This document shows, in pieces, positions 35,894 to 45,000 of a stretch of DNA of 45,000 bases; positions within the stretch are counted from its first letter, which is position 1; every line of letters starts with the position of its first letter. Below the pieces are notes generated by a model, which saw only the letters and a list, made by a program, of their open reading frames with translations, had not been told where the DNA came from and did no database searches. The stretch is from Theodoxus fluviatilis (taxonomy: Eukaryota; Mollusca; Gastropoda; Cycloneritida; Neritidae). The stretch lies in assembly GCA_034096865.1 (NCBI GenBank), contig JAWQFJ010028258.1:12501-57500 (forward strand). The letters are read 5' to 3'. Both the position numbers and the translations under genes were made by a program.

Positions 35894-38505
35894 TGGGTGA
35901 CACTTGGTACAACAGGAGAGTTTCGCGCCTTTGCATGGACATCTTTTCGTTTGACAAAGCTCCCTTGCATTGGCAAACTGTCCTTGCCACGGGTTTGTTC
36001 TGCCATCTTGTTGATGCTCGGGATGCCTGAATTAAGGTCACTTCTGGGAGATCATGTGGATCAACATCGTTCAGAGGTGGAAATACGATGCTGTTCATGT
36101 CTACGAGTTCCTCTCCATGGAACCAGTTTTTGATAATGCCTGCAGGACAGTACACTTTATACATGACGGAATCACCAGATTCCTTTGTGTCTGAAATCTT
36201 GCATGTTAGCAAGCGAACATCTGTGTTTGTCCTATCTGCGCTGTGAATTCTCACACCGACAGTGCAGCCTCTTGAGAAAGATTTTGTGATTTGTTTCACT
36301 TTCTTTTGGTATCTAGTCTCCTGCCGCCTAGCTGCTTTCAGGTAGTTTTTTCTTGCCTCTAGTCGCCCTTCTCTATGCAAAGAACCAGCATCTTCATTTT
36401 CCACTATGGCACTCTTTTTCCAGAGGACAATCTGACCAACTTCAAGAGGTTCTTTCATGGGATTTGCCTCGGTTGGAACAAAAGTGGAAACAAATACTTC
36501 GTCAACTGACACAGCAACATGAGAACGTGGATCAACTTTCACACCATGCACATATTCTCTGTTTGTGTGTTCTGTCCCAGCACCAACAATTTGATTGTCA
36601 AATAGAAGCAAGCATTCTTTCCCCCTCTTTAGGCCTGCTGTGCTCGTGCCAGAAGTACCAGAGCGTGGAGAATGCACCGAGTTTTCGAGGGTGTAAACCA
36701 GATCAGTTGACCATAGACTGGAAACATCTGACTGTGAACCAGCCTGTGCTCCACTGCTGCCGTCCTCTACATCCTGCCCAACTGTTCTGTCCGTTGGCTG
36801 CATCACGGAACCATCACCAGGCTGGATCACGGAACCATCACCAGGCTGCACCACGGACCATCACCAGGCTGCATCACGGAACCATCACCAGGCTGGATCA
36901 CGGAACCATCACCAGGCTGCACCACGGAACCATCACCAGGCTGCACCACGGAACCATCACCAAGCTGCACCACGGAACCATCACCAGGCTGCATCACGGA
37001 ACCATCACCAGGCTGCATCACGGAACCATTACCAGGCTGCATCACGGAACCATCACCAGGCTGGATCACGGAACCATCACCAGGCTGCATCACGGAACCA
37101 TCACCAGGCTGCACCACGGAACCATCACCAGGCTGCATCACGGAACCGTCACCGTCGACTGTGCCGTCGACTGGCTGCACGCCCGCTGCTTCTTCACCGG
37201 GCTGCTGTGAGGAATTCAACCTTTCAACAAACTCCTCTGGCAAATCTTCTTCATTCAGAACTCCTTGTGCTGCAAGTTCTTCCCACACACCTTGGTCTGA
37301 ACGTGCTTTCTGTCCAAACACTAGTTCGTAGGGAGTCCTTCCTGTTGTGCCAGACATGGATGTGTTCATTGAGTGAACGACCAGCTTCAAGCCCTTGGTC
37401 CACTCTGTACCGTGAATGTCCATCCACTTACCAAGCTTGATTTGGAGGTCACCATTTCCTCTTTCCACACATCCTGTAAACATTATAACGACATTCTGTC
37501 TTATCAAAGACGTTTGTTTCAAATTTTTACCTGGAACATTTAAAGTCTGATTACAAAAATGACAAATGTAATATTCTGTTTTAGAAGGCTTGAGCTTTAC
37601 TAGAATTTTAAAAAAGACGAAATTTTACAGTGGACCAAAAGAAGTTCCCCAGATCTTTACTTGTTCATACACATGTTTAAATTCCTAAAGATTTGATCTC
37701 ATAGTAGGATAAGATACACCGATGACAAAATCGCAATACCTTGACTTTGTGGATGCCTTGGGCGTCCGCGGATGATGGAAATACCCGGCCAGAGCTCGCA
37801 GACCTCTCTGATGACGTTTGCTGTAAACTCACGGCCGTTATCACTCTGGAGGATCCGTGGGGGACCAAAAGTGCAAAACAGGTCAAACAGATGGGCTGCC
37901 ACTTCTGCAGCTGACTTTGTTTGACTGGCGTATGCCCAGCTAAACTTGGAGAAGCAATCCCTGGCATGCATCACCCACTGGAAGCCGTTATCCGGCCTAC
38001 TCCGGAAATCAATCAGATCTATCTGGACACGGAGCAGAAAGCACAAGTTAATCATAGGCTTTCCCGATGGCAACAGCTTCGGCACCTGGCGTTGTGCACA
38101 ACTTGTACACGTTTTCAAGAACACGTCGATTGCTCCATGCTTCACACCGGCGTAGTTCTCCTTGACCTCGGTCCATGTTTTATCCCGTCCCCCGTGGCCC
38201 ACACGAGCATGGCATCTGGCTATGGTGCTGAACAGCTCATCTTTTGTCACCAATGGGCACTTTGTCTTGACGCAAAACACAATGTCCTTGGAACCTACGC
38301 GCTGCAGCTTGAACTGCTTCTGACAGCGGAATTTGAAGTATGCTCCATCGCTGCACTTGCTTCCTTTTCCCATGGAAAGGGCATTCTCAATCTTGTTGTA
38401 TCTCTCCTGGCTAAACACGAAATTGTCTTTTTTCGCTGCTGCAAGACTGCTGATATGGTCTTCCAAAAGGGTGTAAAATTTATGTCTCTGTCCTTCATCC
38501 TCCAT
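35861..38505 (-). pseudogene. Ginger/KRBA2-like integrase transposase, intron-split, two frameshifts
   Basis: The start is the ATG at 38505-38503 (MEDEGQRHKFYTLLEDHISS). A nearby in-frame upstream ATG at 38526 is possible. The order is: N-terminal region; H2C2 zinc finger (HARVGH ... CTSC); DDE core with first Asp in QIDLIDF and second Asp in LQSDNGREF. The donor G|GTATTG is at 37740 and the acceptor TTTACAG at 37474. Exon 2 resumes CVERGNGDLQIKLGKWM, whose Glu is the likely third catalytic residue, about 36 residues after the second Asp. About fifteen PGDGSVMQ octapeptide repeats follow, then a charged region and a Cys-rich tail (RCPCKGAKLSCCTKC) ending at TGA 35861. A one-base loss near 36857 breaks the repeats. 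A one-base change at about 35953-35960 separates the body from the Cys-rich tail. This copy is therefore probably inactive. Confidence 0.82.
36800..37165. repeat. 24-bp minisatellite inside the transposase gene
   Basis: About 15 copies of a 24-bp unit containing CCATCACCAGGCTGCATCAC encode the octapeptide PGDGSVMQ (with V, I or M at the sixth position) on the minus strand. One copy lacks a base near 36857, which causes the frameshift. Confidence 0.92.
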
Positions 38506-38782
38506 GGTTGACTTTGTCCCTATCAAATTTCAGACTGAAGTGTTCTTGGTTCAATGTGTAGAGCTGTTTTTAATTTTTTAGGAGCAGTGTTCAAATATGC
38601 AGCCAGTATTCAGTGCATTTATTATAAGAGTCAATCAGATTTGTGTTCACCAAGTAGAAATAACTGCTATAATGTCTCATAAAAAGTGTTCACATGATCA
38701 CAGTCAATGCGCAAATCCATGTTCTGGTTACAAACCGAACAGATGTTCAATAAGTGAAACATGAGTACAAATCCAAACTTCG

Positions 38783-38987
38783 ATTTCAATTTCTACTGAA
38801 TTGTTGTTTCTACTGGGTTAGTAAGAATAGAAAGTTTCCATTCCTACTAGTAGAAATGGAAATTTCAATTTATACTGATAAAACGCCAGTAGGAATGGCA
38901 ATTGCCATTCTTACTAGTAGGAATGGAAATTTCCATTCTTCCTAGTAGGATTGCAAATCCTACTAAATTGCCATTTCTACTGTGACA
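38783..38987 (-). repeat. Right 205-bp terminal inverted repeat
   Basis: It is the reverse complement of 34815-35019, with scattered substitutions (for example GAATAGAAAG against GGAATGGAAAC). Divergence between the two termini is low. Confidence 0.92.
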
Positions 38988-39009
38988 TATATATATATAT
39001 ATATAAACG

Positions 39010-40240
39010 AAAAACTCTCTTGTCAAGTATACGGAGGTGGTTTTTCTCTCTCCCAGGCAGACTTAATCTGTAGAAGTCATATCTGCTGCTTCCCGCTATA
39101 AATTCAGACCGCCTCCGTCTGAATTCGCACATGCGTTTTTTTTAGCTCCCACAAAAAGTCAGTTTCACTCTGCACACTCCTATTTTCCCATACTGTACCG
39201 AAGTCATACATGTACAGTAATATTTTTATCCTGTGTGCCCATGTTTCATTGCTACCAGATAATGACATCAACTTGTATGCTTTAAAGAGATACCTAGAGG
39301 TATCCATTTTTAATACTTTCAACCAATATTTCACAGCTCGGATTGACGCGTTAATATATAGTAGGTATCTGCCAGTTTCGCCAGTTGCTGTAAGATTCGG
39401 AGCTTGTTGGGGAACATTTAGAAACCTTTACAAGGCCAGCAAATGTAAAGCTTCCATATGTGAACAGTCGCTTAAACCCCACAATTCCAATGTGTACAGT
39501 AACACTGGTTGTACTTGAGCATCAAAGAGTTTGAAATATACATCTGGTACAACCCATGCATGTTTTCTAAAACACTTATTCACCTGTATCAGTGCAGCTC
39601 TAGCCCTCTGAACGAGGTCCAGATGTAACAAATTAAAAGACATTCTTGAAGTAAACAGTGCCCTCAGTTGTTTATATTCATTAACAAACTCGAGTTCATG
39701 TGATCCTAAGAACCACTTCTCGTGTTTTGCAAGGGACCCGCCATTACGAAACACCATAACTTTAGTTTTTTGTTGATTTACTTCCAGACCTACAGCATCT
39801 TCCGCGTTTTTGAGATTACTCAACTGATTCTGTAAAACATAACAGCGTCTGGTTTAAGTACAGTATCACCTGCAAACAAAACGTAGATACAACTGAAGGA
39901 TCCGGCGTGAGCTGGACACCATGTTTTCCATACCCATACTTAATGACGAATTTGGCCACATAATTGACAGGTAGAGATAAAATTATCGGGATCATTTTGC
40001 ATCCCTGCTTCAGTCCCGTTCACATGGAAATGAGTCACTGTACCCTCCGTTGCATCTCAGGCAACATTTTACGTCACTATAAATTGCTTGGAGCATCTGA
40101 AGTAATCTCCCCTTCATCCCATACCCCACAAGAATTTTCCATAAAACGTTTCTGTTGACATAATCAAAAGTTAAAAAAATGTGACAAATCTTTTTATGTC
40201 GGGATAAGTATCTCTGGACTATTGTATGTAGAATAAAAAA
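39010..40240 (-). pseudogene. Non-LTR retrotransposon reverse transcriptase (central and C-terminal part)
   Basis: The minus strand, in several frames, reads HTIVQRYLSRHKK, NRNVLWKILVGYGMKGRLLQ and AIYSDVKCCLRCNG. These match the fingers/palm part of non-LTR reverse transcriptases. Then comes VLFAGDTVLKPDA at the catalytic motif, where the usual YADD/FADD has become FAGD (39876-39865). LEVNQQKTKVMVFRNGG, NEYKQLRALFTSRMSF and VQPVLLYTLELWG (the thumb region) follow, and then VKYWLKVLKMDTSRYLFKAY down to about 39100. Frameshifts, deletions near motif A and the Asp-to-Gly change show it is dead. It runs into the transposon at 38987 and resumes at 34770. Confidence 0.83.
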
Positions 40241-40482
40241 TGGTGAGTTGTGCTCACAACAGGGCGGACGGACCTCAAAGCGCCCTCCAAATGTAGCCAA
40301 ATGTTCCTGTCATCTGAAGAGTAATTTTTCCATCAATACACCATCCGTGTCGTCAGAGGACGGTGGGAATACTGGTACTTTTATTTTGGAGATGGCTATT
40401 GGACTTACTGAGCAACTTTAATGTGCTTGTAATCGGTGCAGTTGTGCACAGCCCAGCCTTCCCCTGCAAGACCCCGTGACGC

Positions 40483-41552
40483 ATGGCATACGTGATTAAG
40501 ACTGGAAACGTGCGTCTCATGCGTAAGCGGACTAGGGGGAAACAGAGTGACAGTCGACCATCAGCTGATACGTCGAGAAGCAGTGAACGACAGCAGAAGA
40601 GAGGGAAGTTTGAAGGAATACCATTGAGCGAGTTGTCGGTGCAACTAAGAGAAATGAAACAGATGTTGAAGCGAATTGACGAAAGAGGGGAAATATTGAG
40701 AGTGAGATCTTCGACATCAGACAAGAGAATGCGGAGCTACGGAGACAAATTGTTAAAGTCTCGAAAGAAAATGAAGACTTGAAGGAGGAAGCTGAGCAGA
40801 CGAAAACATGCCTGAGAACTACAAGAAAGCAGCTGAATCATTTGGAGCAATGGGGAAGAAAATGGAACCTCCGGATCTATGGGCTTATGGACACGGAGGC
40901 AAATGAGACAGTAAGCGACTGCATTGAGAGGGTCGTGGGCTTCTTCCAAAACAAACTGAGGCTACCTGAATTTTGGCGTCAGAGCATTGACGTTGCCCAC
41001 AGACTTGATCGGTTCAGGCAGGGTGAGAAAAGATAACTGCTCGTCAGATTTGTCCGCCTGGAAGATCGGGAGATAGTGCTCGCCCAAGCCAAGAAACACC
41101 CGAGAGCCAAGAGATTTGGCGTGGCAGAGGACCTGACAGCAACGAACTACAGGCTGCTGGGAGTCGTAAGAGGAAAGGCGGGACCAAAAAACGCGTGGAC
41201 GAGAGATGGTATCATCTACGCCCGCTTGTGCAGTGGCAGAGTAGTCAAGATTGACAAAAACACTCAGCTGTCCGACTACTTTAATGACGATCAAGGGAGG
41301 GCAGGTACAGACAGATCGAGGCTTGACAAGAAAAGGGGGAGAAGAGATCAAGCGTCCTACCAGAGAAATGGTAGAGGCATGCGGCAGCAGCAAGAGAGAA
41401 GACGAAATTCCTCTCCAGGAGAAAATCGACTGAGTCGTCGTATACACCAAGCAAGGATAGAGTCGGAACCTCCCCACGACCGCAGAAATGTCAAAGCCTT
41501 TGCCAGTGGAGTTCAAGCTCGACAGGACGTCTCTCTCTCCCAGGGGTCTTGA
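40483..41552 (+). pseudogene. L1-like retrotransposon ORF1 (RNA-binding protein), broken
   Basis: The plus strand starts MAYVIKTGNVRLMRKRTRGK. A basic N-terminus leads to a coiled coil readable across a frameshift at about 40690-40700 (ENAELRRQIVKVSKENEDLK). An RRM-like core follows (WGRKWNLRIYGLMDTE ... FWRQSIDVAHRLDRF), then a nonsense TAA at 41034-41036 where the frame continues LLVRFVRLEDREIVLAQAKK, and a C-terminal domain (FGVAEDLTATNYRLLGVVRG). A basic tail ends at 41552. Coiled coil, RRM and C-terminal domain is the L1-type ORF1 architecture, which packages element RNA. No ORF2 follows on this strand. It lies inside the minus-strand element, so it is a later insertion. Confidence 0.75.
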
Positions 41553-42485
41553 GTCCAGAGGAATAACCAGGATTTTCCGGCCCTTGGGACAGGGAATCAA
41601 AGTGCTGGAATTGCTGGACAACCTGAGGAGACTGGACACCATCCACGCTCTCGATCTGCCCCGAGAGCTTCTTCCACTCCAGCATCTAACCCGCTGCATG
41701 GATGAGAGTGACATGAAGTACTGCGCTCCCTGCACTTGCAGGTGGGAGCAGCCGCTCCACAGGGTGGGACCAGCAATACGTGTAGAGACTGAGGGACATG
41801 AGATAGCGGAGGAAAAGGACAGTGTGCTTGGAGCAGGGAGTGGCTACATAGGGAACTGGCTTGTTTTTATTCCCAAGGTTCAAAAGAAGCTTTGGTAAGT
41901 GATCTTTTTCTCCTTCACGCGCTTTTGATGATTCTTTTCTATGTAGTGCATGGGAACTGATTTGGTGCAACGCTCAATTGCAATGACCTGCACTTCTGCA
42001 CCTGTTCGTGCTGAAACTATAAATAAGGAGGAGATAAACATTTCTGGCTAATGCAGTGATATTTAGTTTTGAGCAAGGAGAGAAACAGAAAACACAAATT
42101 AAATGTGATAAAAACATGATATATTAGACGGCAGGAAAATGAAAGAGCATTAACTTTAAAGTGACAAAGCACTAAGTTATTTACAAATGGATACCGTTTG
42201 CCGATAAATACATGAAGCAGAGAAACATCCCCCCACCCCGGATCTGTCTTGAATATGTACGTTAATTAATCAACATTCTAAGTAGATAAAGAAAAAACTG
42301 TACGCGCATGCATTAATGTGAGGGTTTTTGAAGGGTGCGTTGGTTTGCTTGTTGTTTTTGTTTTTTTAAGTGTACCCGTGCATTCGCTGCATTTAGGCGC
42401 AAATGAGTATCTTGGAGACTTGACGCAGTGTCTATCTGTCCTTGTGGATGCTTTTGTTTTTTCAGAAGTATACCACTATTTTCTG
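41553..42485. other. Unassigned sequence downstream of ORF1 relic
   Basis: A 136-codon plus-strand frame (41488-41898) overlaps the ORF1 tail and shows no domain I know. The remainder is AT-rich with no gene. It presumably belongs to the inserted plus-strand element. Confidence 0.4.
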
Positions 42486-42636
42486 CCCATTCCTGTATCC
42501 TGTTCAGAGATTTTCCTCTGTAGTTTGGGACTGAAGGGTCGTCTCGTTTATAGATCGGCAGTATTACAGATGTGGTCCAAAAGATAGGAAACAGGTTTTT
42601 CCAAACATGGTGTTGTGAAGGTTCTAGATCGTACAA
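42486..42636 (-). pseudogene. Reverse transcriptase N-terminal fragment (NYRG motif)
   Basis: The minus strand reads LFPIFWTTSVILPIYKRDDP, then SVPNYRGKSL and NRIQEWAENSG. W..S.I.PIYK..D...P.NYRGISL is a hallmark of the first conserved block of non-LTR reverse transcriptases. It falls between the KAPGHD block at 44.0 kb and the palm block at 40.2 kb of the same strand, so it belongs to the same broken element. Confidence 0.75.
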
Positions 42637-42640
42637 GATG

Positions 42641-42815
42641 ATCGTAGCGCAGTCGGTTTACATTTAGCCTTTCCTCCAGGTCGTTGCCCAGTCACGTGGT
42701 CCAGTCTGGCTAAATTTGTCTTGACTGTGTCCCCCTGTGGGTTTGGGGTAAGAATTGACCCAACGCGTCCCCCTACGCGATTCGTAAGAGGCGAATACCT
42801 AGGGACACCGTGGCT
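42641..42815 (+). mobile_element. tRNA-headed SINE-like sequence
   Basis: TAGCGCAGTCGG at 42645-42656 matches an RNA polymerase III A box. The expected B box is degenerate (GGTCGTTGCCC region). Downstream, GGGGTAAGAATTGACCC and ATTCGTAAGAGGCGAATA resemble a repeat that I associate with gastropod sequences. The termini were not defined. Confidence 0.45.
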
Positions 42816-42915
42816 TGATTAGCGTTTACTCTAAACTGTTTCAGTGAGTTTCGTGCTAAATGGCCTTATGTAGCCTACAAAGCTGATAGGTCATAAAACA
42901 CTATCCATCTTGACT

Positions 42916-43180
42916 GTCACGTGACGTCATTCGTGAAATTTCCAGGCAGTGGAGTAGATCGTACGCTTTTCTTGAAGTGTCTGGAACCTAATTAGAGGGT
43001 ATATAAGCTCGACAGACACAGACACAAGGGCGAGCAGATACGACAGTTAAGGTGAGAGCTTAACTAGAGGCTAACGAGTCCTTTGTAAGGAGTGAGTCCT
43101 CTGCGGCACTGTGCGTAGAGTGAAGTTGCTACGACGATACCGTTTGCTGTCACCGCTGTATCGACCAGTGCGTGAATAAA
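42916..43180 (+). promoter_or_regulatory. Promoter/LTR-like block: E-box/CRE, TATA box, AATAAA
   Basis: The palindrome GTCACGTGAC (42916-42925) overlaps TGACGTCA (42922-42929), a perfect CRE. TATATAA follows at 43000-43006 and AATAAA at 43175-43180. A TATA box about 175 bp before a polyadenylation signal, with no open frame between, is the arrangement of U3-R-U5 in an LTR. Boundaries and target duplications were not found, so an independent promoter remains possible. Confidence 0.45.
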
Positions 43181-43314
43181 GTTTATCGAAAACGACCACC
43201 AGCGTTTGTGAACTTCGACTTCCCGGCTCAAGCTAGGAGAACCCCAGTACAACAGGATATTGCAAGAGAAGAGACAACAAGGAGACGAGATGTACATGTA
43301 ATAATTCCTGCTAA

Positions 43315-43614
43315 TACCTCATCCGTTGCCGCAGAGGGTGCAGGGACGCATGGTATGTCGGAGAAACCAGCCAACAGCTCCGCCAGCGCATGAACAGCCA
43401 CCGCGCTACCGTCAGGAACGGTTCCCCCCTGCCTGTGGCCGAGCACTTCAACCTCCCGAGCCACGCCACCTCTGACATGCTCGTCAGTATGCTAAGAGGT
43501 GGACTGACGGACCTACAGCGACGCAGAGTGGCTGAGCTCAAACTCATCTCCAAATTCCGTACCCACGAGAATGGCCTCAATAGGGACATGGGACTCCTGA
43601 GTCACTATCGATGA
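43315..43614 (+). pseudogene. GIY-YIG endonuclease domain of a Penelope-like element
   Basis: The frame reads YLIRCRRGCRDAWYVGETSQ, then QLRQRMNSHRATVRNGSPLP, VAEHFNLPSHATSDM and finally ELKLISKFRTHENGLNRDMG, ending at a stop at 43612-43614. The YLI...C...YVGET pair, the LRQRMNSH arginine block and VAEHFN are typical of the C-terminal GIY-YIG endonuclease of Penelope-like retroelements, which nicks target DNA. The upstream reverse transcriptase is absent, and the frame is closed by a stop at 43312. This is a truncated copy. Confidence 0.8.
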
Positions 43615-43985
43615 AGCTGTCCCCGCACGCCCTTTTAGTGCTTACCCTGTTGTGGCCTCTCCCGCCCTGTGATGTTGGTGCAGAGCACTCCCTCTGACTT
43701 CCCTCACTGAACTCTCCTCACTGCCTCGCCGCCCTGCACGTGTATCACCTGCCCTTGTCACACTATATATTTCCATTCCACAGCCAGCCTTGTTACTTTG
43801 GCCTGATGAAGAAGCCTCAGCTTCAAAAGCTTGCCGAAAAGGAATACAGAGCATCGCTGCACGCCCCTGCCAAACCGCTGCCTCTCCATCCTGTAGCGGT
43901 GATTACCCGCATCGGCGGCAGTACAACCCCCAAACGGCCCTCTTTAGGGCCAGACTTGCTCATGAAAGAAACAGTCGGTTGCTTG
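43615..43985 (+). mobile_element. Probable 3' region of the Penelope-like element
   Basis: Non-coding sequence follows the endonuclease. It contains CTGATGA (43803-43809) and CGAAA (43835-43839), bracketing a possible AAGC/GCTT stem. These are the conserved boxes of a hammerhead ribozyme, a feature known from Penelope-like terminal repeats. The flanking stems I tried do not pair well, so the ribozyme call is weak. Confidence 0.4.
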
Positions 43986-44930
43986 TCTTCTACTCTTCTT
44001 TTCAATACTTCATCATGACCCGGTGCTTTCTTCGTTTTAGGTTTACCTATAGCTGTCTCCACTTCTTCAATGGTTATATCAGCATCGAGGTTGGAGGAAT
44101 CTACTTCATTGGCTTGATCTAGTAAGCTATAATCAATATAATTATCAACAACTGTCTCTTTGAAGATACTGTAAAAGTGGTCACGCCAAGTTTTATTAGC
44201 AATTAGGCATTGAATCCTCGAAGTATAGTTAATTTACTAACTAGTCTGCAACATAAGGATGGGTCATGACTATTTTTATGAGGGTAAAAACAAAATAATT
44301 CTTACACATCTTTTTCTTTTTTCTAAACAATTCTTTATACCTATTCCTTTGTATTGTGTATGTCACCCTATCACTCTTGGATAGTGTACGAGTATATCAA
44401 TGGAGAAGAGAACGCAACAGTCTTTTTGCTACATGACTAGCTCTGTCAATCCAGGGTTGGCCACTACGTATATTATAATGTACAAATGTATTCCTAAGTG
44501 GTTCTGCAGCTTGCACAAAGCAGTCCGTGATGGCTTCAGCAACATTTATATCAATATCCTTATGAAAGTAACTTTCGATTTGATCTGTATTGCTTATCAG
44601 GTTCTGAACCAAAGCATCTCTCCTATTTTCATCCCAAACTAATCCGTTAGTGACTAAAACTTCCCTTCCCGAACCGCCGAGTTTTTTATATTTGCTCTCT
44701 AAATTTAGTTCAAGATACAAATGTGTTGTCAAAACATTCTCTCTGACATTCAGTTCCTTGACATACAACAATAATTCCTTGGAAAAAAAATCAATAACAC
44801 TGTTTCCTGTATTAGATATGTAAATAAAATTACCCGACGTATCTCCCGGCACTGTACCATTAATTATATATAAATCCAAACCCAAACAAAGACAAGCATG
44901 CCCAAAGTCATTGACAGTCACATCTTGCTA
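43985..44930 (-). pseudogene. Non-LTR retrotransposon endonuclease and RT start
   Basis: The minus strand from 44921 reads FGHACLCLGLDLYIINGTVP, then GDTSGNFIYISNTGNSVIDF, which matches the C-terminal half of the apurinic-type (EEP) endonuclease of non-LTR ORF2 proteins (L..NG...GD..G..T.......S.IDY). After a frame break near 44400, a segment reads ETAIGKPKTKKAPGHDEVL, the block that precedes the reverse transcriptase core (KAPG.D). The N-terminal part of the endonuclease lies past the window edge. At about 43985 the homology stops at the Penelope-like insertion. Confidence 0.78.
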
Positions 44931-45000
44931 ATCACGGAGCTTTGCCAACATATTACATCTCGGGTCCAACACGTCAAAGCTGTTAACTCCGTACTTCCCT

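Larger units (their letters stand above)
34815..38987 (-). mobile_element. Ginger-like DNA transposon, 4,173 bp, both ends present
   Basis: Termini read TGTCACAGTAG at 34815 and its complement CTACTGTGACA ending at 38987. The TGTNR-type ends, an integrase-like DDE transposase and a TSD compatible with 4 bp (TATA) are features described for the Ginger group of cut-and-paste elements related to retrotransposon integrases. The element holds one minus-strand transposase gene with an intron and two tandem-repeat blocks. It is inserted in the C-terminal part of a minus-strand non-LTR retrotransposon. The closest host proteins I would compare are KRBA2/SCAND3- and GIN-type integrases. The family placement is an inference from motif pattern. 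Confidence 0.8.

Overview
This is a eukaryotic, intron-bearing window, most likely from a mollusc and possibly a marine gastropod. That assignment is an inference. It rests on intron-split exons of animal gene families, a CGTCCGTCCG-bearing dispersed repeat and a tRNA-headed SINE-like element of a kind I associate with molluscan genomes, and a Ginger-like DNA transposon, a non-LTR retrotransposon and a Penelope-like endonuclease. Nothing looks bacterial: there are no operons, ribosome binding sites or CRISPR arrays.

Region 1 (1-21,250) is dominated by satellite DNA. Successive tandem arrays have units of 15, 20, 62, about 8-28 (AC-rich), 15, 3, 17, 32 and 66 bp and cover roughly 70% of the stretch. 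Two minus-strand exons (3843-3624 and 1895-1218) sit among them. They join in phase and encode thrombospondin type-1 (TSP1) repeats plus a Ser/Thr-rich and acidic linker of an ADAMTS/ADAMTSL/papilin-like extracellular protein. Its introns are filled by arrays. Two insertions are well delimited: a 306-bp MITE with long terminal inverted repeats and an 8-bp target-site duplication (TSD) at 7325-7630, and a 2,507-bp element at 10735-13241 that splits the 17-bp satellite and is flanked by a 5-bp TSD.

Region 2 (21,250-34,400) is mostly AT-rich single-copy sequence with microsatellites. One dispersed repeat (22.9-23.6 kb) carries repeated TCAAGGTCA-type nuclear-receptor motifs. Two minus-strand exons (32446-32309 and 30232-30000) join in phase. 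They encode the C-terminal half of a four-transmembrane protein that I tentatively place in the claudin/PMP22 superfamily.

Region 3 (34,400-45,000) is a nest of transposons. A decayed minus-strand non-LTR retrotransposon (endonuclease, reverse transcriptase, C-terminal Cys motif) can be followed in pieces from about 44.9 kb to 34.4 kb. It appears to be interrupted by a composite insertion (SINE-like sequence, a TATA/AATAAA promoter-like block, a Penelope-like GIY-YIG endonuclease), by a plus-strand L1-like ORF1 pseudogene, and by a complete 4,173-bp Ginger-like transposon. The transposon has 205-bp terminal inverted repeats and sits in a (TA)n tract. Its DDE integrase-type transposase is on the minus strand, is split by one intron just before the catalytic glutamate, and carries two frameshifts.

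No complete host gene lies in the window. Very long open frames elsewhere come from tandem repeats.
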